Positions 6,194 through 7,029 of a stretch of DNA of 7,029 nt are shown piece after piece. Location: assembly GCA_013151975.1 (NCBI GenBank), contig JAADHG010000185.1, positions 1-7,029 on the forward strand, given 5' to 3'. Origin of the DNA: Chlorobiota bacterium (lineage in GTDB: Bacteria; Bacteroidota; Bacteroidia; Flavobacteriales; Flavobacteriaceae). The notes under the pieces were generated by a model, which searched no databases, was not told the origin of the DNA, and saw only the letters and a list, made by a program, of their open reading frames with translations. The first letter of the stretch is position 1. Each line of letters starts with the position of its first letter. The translations under genes and the position numbers were made by a program.

Positions 6194-7029
6194 ATGAATA
6201 TGAAACATCAAGGACGAACAAGAGCGCAAGAAAGCTCAAGTGCTATTGAGAGAATGTACATTACAATGCGCCACTTATTTAATCGTGGATTTTATAAACC
6301 CATGGGCATTTCGGGGGAAACCTTAAGAGAAGCCTTATTACTTTTAAGACCTGAAATTTATGGCTCCATTGGCGAAGAAAAAGCTGAACTAGACGGTTTA
6401 TTATACGTCATAGATAGACTGCCTCATGGCATTGAAGAATGTCGATTTATTAACTTAACGAGTGATGAAGGCTACGGTAATTCACATTTTGAAGTGATTA
6501 TTCCTCCAAAACGAAGACGTAACTGTTACAGAATAGACGAGGAACAAATGAATATTGAAATTACCCGAGGACGTTCTGAAATTTATGATATTTTAACCCA
6601 CCTAACCTTTTTATTTGTTGAATCTCACAAAATAAGTAAACGTGTTATTATTAATGAAAAAGGAGCGACTACTCGAGATTGGACTAAACTTGAAAAAGCG
6701 GTGTTATCCAATAAAAAACTCAGCCAAAAAGAACGTGAAATAGCCATTACGCATACGGCAAATATTTTAGGGCGCACCTTTGAAGAGTTAACAGCAATAT
6801 ATGCAATGTTTGCAACCAAAAATCAACCGGAACGTCTATTAAACATTGTATATTGGTTGGGAAAATTAGCGATAGAAGAGGTGGTAAAAAATGTAAAACG
6901 AACGGTAACTTTCAGCCCAGTTTTAAGAGAGCGTTTAGGACACCATATTCATGGCGAAATTTGGGCAAATACCATAAAAAATGCTCTTAAAAAGAATAAT
7001 TTATTAGAGCGACCAATACACATCATTAG
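6194..7029 (+). CDS. Conserved-looking hypothetical protein, 3' end outside window
   Basis: From ATG 6194 the frame is open to the last base, giving 278 residues without a stop; the true length is unknown. An in-frame TAA at 6182-6184 blocks any earlier start. ATG 6200, two codons downstream, is the alternative. Coding use matches the neighbours, with AT-rich third positions and no rare-codon clusters. There is no signal peptide or transmembrane helix, so the protein should be cytoplasmic. Visible features are a basic N-terminus (KHQGRTRAQESSSAIERMY, about 4-22), a basic patch PPKRRRNCYR (104-113), a mostly helical-looking region at about 125-240, and a histidine-rich stretch GHHIHGEIW (249-257). 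I recognise no catalytic motif. It may belong to a Bacteroidetes-restricted DUF family (DUF6909 is my uncertain recollection). It follows GH3 by 27 bases but has its own perfect -7 element, so it may be both co-transcribed and separately expressed. No function is assigned. Confidence 0.85.
   Translation, partial: MNMKHQGRTRAQESSSAIERMYITMRHLFNRGFYKPMGISGETLREALLLLRPEIYGSIGEEKAELDGLLYVIDRLPHGIEECRFINLTSDEGYGNSHFEVIIPPKRRRNCYRIDEEQMNIEITRGRSEIYDILTHLTFLFVESHKISKRVIINEKGATTRDWTKLEKAVLSNKKLSQKEREIAITHTANILGRTFEELTAIYAMFATKNQPERLLNIVYWLGKLAIEEVVKNVKRTVTFSPVLRERLGHHIHGEIWANTIKNALKKNNLLERPIHII

Noticed and set aside
7027..7029. TAG at the right edge as the stop of the last gene
   Set aside because: It is out of frame with the gene: the coding frame reads ATT then the partial codon AG, so the gene continues beyond the window.
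1..7029. Mobile elements, CRISPR arrays, RNA genes, defence or toxin-antitoxin systems
   Set aside because: I found no terminal inverted repeats, spaced direct repeats, tRNA-like cloverleaf segments, transposase or nuclease motifs. Gene order and composition look like stable core chromosome.

Overview
The window looks like ordinary chromosomal DNA from a member of the Bacteroidota, most likely the family Flavobacteriaceae. The DNA is AT-rich. Upstream regions are A-rich and almost free of Shine-Dalgarno sequences. Two sites match the Bacteroidetes -7 promoter element TAnnTTTG exactly. The gene set (pgk, a MltD-type transglycosylase with LysM domains, a DUF4837 lipoprotein, tatA, an M23 peptidase, a GH3 ligase) is typical of flavobacteria. 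I see no insertion sequences, tRNA or rRNA genes, CRISPR arrays, phage genes or sharp changes in composition.

Layout from left to right. Positions 1-780 hold the C-terminal two thirds of phosphoglycerate kinase, cut by the left edge. After an 80-base gap come a secreted MltD-like lytic transglycosylase (861-2426) and, 23 bases later, a DUF4837 lipoprotein (2450-3427), both on the plus strand. A symmetric terminator hairpin (about 3426-3460) separates the lipoprotein gene from the convergent tatA gene (3476-3661, minus strand). A 117-base divergent intergenic region then carries candidate promoters for tatA and for a second plus-strand unit. That unit is a membrane-anchored M23 peptidase (3779-4648) whose stop codon abuts the start of a GH3-family acyl-amido synthetase (4649-6166). 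Just after the GH3 stop there is a perfect -7 element. It is followed by an unrecognised cytoplasmic protein gene that starts at 6194 and stays open to the right edge.

The theme, apart from pgk, is the cell envelope. Two peptidoglycan-acting enzymes (a glycan-strand cleaving transglycosylase and a peptide-crosslink cleaving M23 enzyme), a lipoprotein with a probable surface-export signal, and the pore subunit of the Tat exporter lie within about 4 kb. GH3 and the unknown protein are the least explained part. GH3 enzymes join acyl acids to amino acids or other amines, and the substrate of the bacterial versions is generally not known. I found no strong case for a wholly new system. The best leads are the tight M23-GH3 coupling, the unknown gene beside it, and the surface-export signal on the DUF4837 lipoprotein.
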